DNA from: Kondoa malvinella
Lineage: Eukaryota; Basidiomycota; Agaricostilbomycetes; Agaricostilbales; Kondoaceae
NCBI GenBank assembly: GCA_039545315.1
Contig: BCIM01000011.1
Location: 496,001-560,000, forward strand
Reading direction: 5' to 3'
DNA length: 64,000 nt
The position numbers and the translations under genes were made by a program. This document shows, one piece after another, positions 60,065-64,000 of this stretch (its first letter is position 1; the number at the start of each line of letters is the position of its first letter). Under the pieces are notes generated by a model. It saw only the letters and a list, made by a program, of their open reading frames with translations, did no database searches and was not told the origin of the DNA.

Positions 60065-61737
60065 ATGACTGGTGAAGTTATCCCACAAAAGCTGCACATT
60101 CAGCAATTTCAGCATGCAGAATTCGAAGTCGAGTAAGTTTTTCCTTACCTTTGACGCGTAGTAACAACACGCTGACTTGTACTTGTAGCGCTGTGCTGTT
60201 CGACATGGATGGTATGCCCTTGCATAGAGGCTTCCCTAGCCTTATCTGACCACTTTGTTGGCGTCCATAGGAACACTGGTCAGTTTACGTTGGCTTTTAG
60301 TCGGTCTAGCTCAATCCATAACATGCAGGTTGATTCCATCGGAGCAGTAGAAGGAGCCTGGGGTTCTGTCGCTGTTGAATTAGGCAAGGATCCTCAAGAG
60401 TACGTTGTTCTAGCCCCTCTTATAACATTCCTTGGTGGCTGACGTGATACTTTGTAGAGTCATTGATGCCACACATGGCCGCAGGGTATTCTTTCTTAGA
60501 CCATGCTCTTGACTGCTCTAAAGATCAATTAAAGGCTATTGACAATCTGAAAGATCTCAAGCCAGAACTACGACGTCTGTCTGAAGCTCAGATGGACCCT
60601 CACGTCCAAGACTTTGAGACCAAGATTCTCGACAATGCTGACGCTTACAGCAAAGAAGTGAGATCACGTCGTGAATCAGTCGCTTCTTCCCGAGTAAGCA
60701 AATCTATCCATCCCACCTTCTCGATTCGTCTGACTCTGTCGGGTAGAGTGCAAGTAGAAGAGCCTCGCGATCAGCTTCTGGTGCTGCTTCTCCTTTCTAC
60801 AATGACAAATCTGGTAGCAATTCGCCTAGGAGCTTGTCTCGCTCTGGATCAATGTCTGCTGGTGGTAGACCAGCTCGCAAAGGTTCTTTCGCTGCTGAGT
60901 TGACCAAGAGGATGGCTGGAATGCAGGTGCGACAATTCTTGACCCTTTTGATATCGAATACTAAAGTCATGCGATAGATGTCGAAACCTGCTACCCCGGT
61001 CGAGACTCCTGCCAATGAACCGGCTGATGGTATTGTCGCTTCGCCCACGACTGAATCGCCTCGCGACACCAACGATGATGTCTTCTTGGATGACGATGAT
61101 GAGGAGATTGATATTGATTCTATCCATGTCGACACGTACGTCCTTCCTCATCTCGACCGTACATCACTAATTGACTATCCTTGTATAGATCCGACCTCAC
61201 TGACAACAGTGTCATCATCCTTCCCGGAGTTCGAGAAATGATCGACAGCATCCCACACGGTAAATGGTGCGTCGCCACCTCGGGCGCAACGACCTACTGC
61301 CACGGCGCTCTCAAGCGAGTTGGTATCGAACTCCCACCTGTAGTCGTCACTGCCGATCATAAAGAGTTGAAGCGAGGCAAACCTTTTCCTGATCCTTTCA
61401 TTCTTGCGGCTGAGAAGATGGGCTACGACGTGAACCGTTGCTTGGTTGTTGAGGACTCGCCGAGCGGTATCAAGGCTGGTATTGCCAGTGGTGCAAAGGT
61501 TTGTCATTGCGTATTGGGATTTGGTTGAATGCTGATGCAGGATGACAGGTCATTGCTGTTTGCACTTCTCACCCAGTCGAAAAGATCAAGGACTTGGTCA
61601 AGGAGGTACGCAGGTCTATAGTGTGCTCAATAAGTCGCTCAATTCGTCTCTTATAGCACTACCTCGTCCCAACTCTGGAGAAGGTCAAAGTTGTTGTTCA
61701 GCCTTCTGGTCGTCTTTTGATCAAGATCACCGCCTAG
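60065..61737 (+). CDS. HAD phosphatase, glycerol-3-phosphatase (GPP) type, with a long cap insertion
   Basis: Gpp enzymes make glycerol from glycerol 3-phosphate for osmotic and redox balance. HAD motif I is AVLFDMDGTLVDSIG, motif II WCVATSGATTY, and motif III/IV ELKRGKPFPDPFILAA with VVEDSPSGIKAG. The motif I Thr-Leu comes from an 8-nt exon (60271-60278). Compared with yeast Gpp1 (about 250 residues) this protein carries about 120 extra residues between the cap helices and VIILPGVREM: a Ser/Arg-rich part (SASRRASRSASGAASP) and a strongly acidic part (DDVFLDDDDEEIDIDS). Stop at 61737. 2-Deoxyglucose-6-phosphatase (DOG) and related sugar-phosphatase specificities are alternatives. Confidence 0.8.
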
Positions 61738-61985
61738 AAGAAGGATAAGGTCTGAAAGTTAGAAAGTAGAAGGGAGAGCCATCTCGTCGAATCGTCCGTT
61801 CCCGCGCATATGTCCAAAGTTAGACTTGTAAAGTAGAAATCAATCCTTCACTAGAATTTCCCATGCCTCACTATCTGTCAAATGCATCTGTTATCCTTGT
61901 TGCTTTCGGCGACATATCGAACTTACATACTCGATATTCGATGACCCTCTTGCTTCTCGACCATCAGCCGTGAGCTAGCTGATGG

Positions 61986-63224
61986 ATGAAAGAAGCTCTA
62001 CCGAAATCGACGACGACAGCAGCGACTCATTTGTTATCCGGTAGTCTGTCTGGATTGGCCTCTTGCCTGGCGCTGCAACCGCTCGACTTGATCAAGACGA
62101 GAATCCAACAATCAGACACTTTGGTAGACTTGTCTAAATTCTCTAGGTTCTCCCCTTTGAAGACCGCGTGCGTCTCTCTTGTCTGTGCTATCGATGGCTC
62201 TCAAACTGAGGTGCGACGATAGAGCGCTATTGCCGACTGTCCGTCACGTAATTCAAGATGAGGGCATCGCTGGTCTGTGGAAGGGCACAGCAGTTACTGT
62301 GACTAGGTATGCACCTGTCTTGCATGCTATTGAACAAGCTGATGTTCATATAGAAATGTTCCCGGTGTCGGACGTAAGTTTGTGTCGTAGGGGGATGAAC
62401 TTATCGCTGAACTAGCCTACAGTCTACTTTCTCGCTCTGTCACAAGCAAGACAGGTCTTTTCCCCTCTGCAGAATAAGCAATTGTCCTCCTTCCTGTCTG
62501 GTAGCATAGCTCGAACCTCCGTTGGCTTTATCGTCATGCCATTCACGGTGCTCAAATCACGAGCCGAGTCTTCATTACGACCTACAGCCACTCTAGCGGC
62601 TCATGCGAGAGAGATATACAAGACTGGAGGTATACGAGGATTCTGGCTAGGAACCGTTCCAAGTAAGTTCTGCTTTGGTTCAGTGCTTGCCAAGTGTAAT
62701 CTTTGCTTTCAGCGTGCTTAAGGGATGCTCCCTATGCTGGACTCTTCTTGCTCTCTTACGACCAGATACGGATCGTGACAAACCGGATACGCGAATCTAG
62801 CCACTTGCCTGTTTCCGTAGCTGTAACGGATGGCTTTTCCAGTAAGTCCGCCGAAACGAATTGATTCCAGCTGAGCTTTTATCTAGGCGCAGCAGCTTCT
62901 ATTCTAGCGACGGCTGCAACCTCACCTTTCGATGTGATCAAGACAAAGCGACAGCTCTTAGTCCGTCATAATTCTTTGTTCGGTAGCTGTCGCATCATCT
63001 ACGCTTCCCGAGGAATTGTAAGCACAGGGCCAATGCTGTATTTCCGTACTTATTCTTCTCAGGCTGGCTTTTTTGATGGGCTCTCCCTTCGGCTGTTCAG
63101 AAAACCGCTGAGCAGCGCAATCACGTAAGCAGGCACTTCTAGTCAATTGCTCGACTGAGCCTCTCGCAGGTGGACTGTATACGAAGCAATGTTGCGAAAC
63201 GCCCGCGCCAAGCAAATCGCCTAA
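61986..63224 (+). CDS. HEM25: Mitochondrial glycine carrier, SLC25A38/HEM25 type
   Basis: Imports glycine into the matrix for the first step of heme synthesis. Three carrier repeats with the PxDxxKxRxQ-type motif: LQPLDLIKTRIQQ (repeat 1), MPFTVLKSRAESS (repeat 2) and TSPFDVIKTKRQL (repeat 3). Family marks include GLWKGTAVTVTRNVPGVGLYF, with RNVPGV encoded by a 20-nt exon, GFWLGTVPTCLRDAPYAGLF and GFFDGLSLRLFRKPLSSAITW. Start 61986 (MKEALPKSTTTAATHLLSG) and stop 63224 give the usual length. Its stop is 35 bp from the stop of the convergent gelsolin-type gene. Confidence 0.9.
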
Positions 63225-63259
63225 TTGTAATACTATGAAACATCTTATGTACAAATGCT

Positions 63260-64000
63260 CTAAGGCGCCTTGTCGAAACCCAATGGCAAACATAGAGGAT
63301 CCGAAAATGCTGCTCGAGGTAAGCTGCGCGCCTTGAGCTGCTCTTCGGCCTTTTCTAACGATAAAACGTTCATCTGCAGCTGATCTTGCGATGAAGCACC
63401 ATTCAAATGCCGCCAATTTGTCACGCGAAGAGCGCTCCGTAAATCGACAGGAATCTGTATGAATGGATGTATAAGCTTCGATGAGACATTTCAAATCGAC
63501 CTACGTACCAAGCTGGGGCATATCACGACAAAGGCAGGTTGTTTAGGCGACGTTGTTGTAGATAGATTCTTTACCAAAGTCAATGCAAAGTTGATGTTAT
63601 GCCTGTCTGCTCGAGCTTCTCTAGGTACCACCGTCCAGAGTTCTAGACCAGTGTCGATTAATGAGATCGAAGATTCAGATATCGATGTAACAGGGCAGAT
63701 GTGAGTAGAGGCATGGGCTTCGACAGAATAGATTTTCGGATGAGATAGGGCGCCTTGCTTCCGTCTCCACAGCTGCCGACTTCTGTATCAGCGCTAAGCG
63801 TTGCAAGGCATGCATTGCCACTCACTATCGACGAAGAATATTCCTCGACGCCGACTATTTGCCAGAACAAACCAACTTGCTCGCTTGACTCTCGCTCCTC
63901 TGTGACCCTTGCGCCCTCAGCCAGCTCGTTGACGAAGGTGCGAGCCGCCTTTTGCTCTTCATCAGAGGCAGATCGGCCATGCCATACAACAAAGCTGCCT
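63260..64000 (-). CDS. Gelsolin/villin-family actin-binding protein, C-terminal part (cut by window edge)
   Basis: Minus-strand coding enters at the right edge and ends at 63260. The first exon seen contains VVWHGRSASDEEQKAARTFV and GLFWQIVG, the pattern of a gelsolin repeat. The next reads SLIDTGLELWTVVPREARAD with INFALTLVKNLS, the opening of another gelsolin repeat (xLLDTGxEIxVWVG). The last exon, IPVDLRSALRVTNWRHL to the stop, is a non-repeat tail. Gelsolin-family proteins sever, cap or bundle actin filaments. The number of repeats is unknown since the N-terminus is outside the window. The Trp-Val-Gly of the classic motif is replaced by WTVVP here. Confidence 0.7.

Overview
The window is nuclear DNA of an intron-rich, compact fungus, most likely a basidiomycete. 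Nearly every gene is split by GT-AG introns of about 45-65 nt with CTNAN-type branch sites, and intergenic gaps are mostly 20-800 bp. The protein set is fungal throughout: class IV chitin synthase, RTA1-like protein, L-arabinitol 4-dehydrogenase, Yap-type bZIP, fungal bHLH. I cannot fix the class within the phylum from sequence alone. I saw no tRNA, rRNA, CRISPR array or recognisable transposon. All gene models were spliced by hand from reading frame, splice signals and family motifs.

Layout. 1-9.9 kb: PRP5 helicase (N-terminal part, off the left edge) head-to-head with a FUN14 protein, an unassigned gene, RPL3 in 15 exons, a Yap-like bZIP factor, an unassigned signal-anchor protein and one unresolved 1.2 kb interval. 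9.9-16.2 kb: mitochondrial prolyl-tRNA synthetase, a glycerophosphodiester phosphodiesterase and a divergent choline/ethanolamine kinase. 16.3-23 kb: L-arabinitol 4-dehydrogenase (17 exons), the U3 processome protein UTP12 and a 3-hydroxyacyl-CoA dehydrogenase. 23-29 kb: a head-to-head meiotic pair (SFR1-like recombination mediator and PCH2/TRIP13 AAA ATPase) and a 4-aminobutyrate aminotransferase. 29-38 kb: class IV chitin synthase, CDKN3-like phosphatase, RTA1-like membrane protein. 38-43.5 kb: FGGY carbohydrate kinase, bHLH factor, a small unassigned gene. 43.5-49.5 kb: an orphan-looking stretch with a multi-exon protein carrying an OTU-protease-like region, tail-to-tail with a coiled-coil/F-box/LRR protein. 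49.8-64 kb: RIC1, RAB11, an RRM/zinc-knuckle RNA-binding protein, acyl-CoA thioesterase, a glycerol-3-phosphatase-type HAD enzyme, the mitochondrial carrier HEM25 and the C-terminal part of a gelsolin-family protein.

Recurring theme. Several genes use extremely short exons placed inside their most conserved motif: 5 nt and 9 nt in RAB11, 6 nt in L-arabinitol dehydrogenase (carrying the catalytic zinc cysteine), 8 nt in the HAD phosphatase (carrying the catalytic-motif Thr) and 8 and 11 nt in RPL3. Two introns need GC-AG splicing, and one intron of the F-box gene has its donor and likely branch site on opposite arms of a perfect inverted repeat. The OTU-like/F-box pair and the microexons are the most promising leads.
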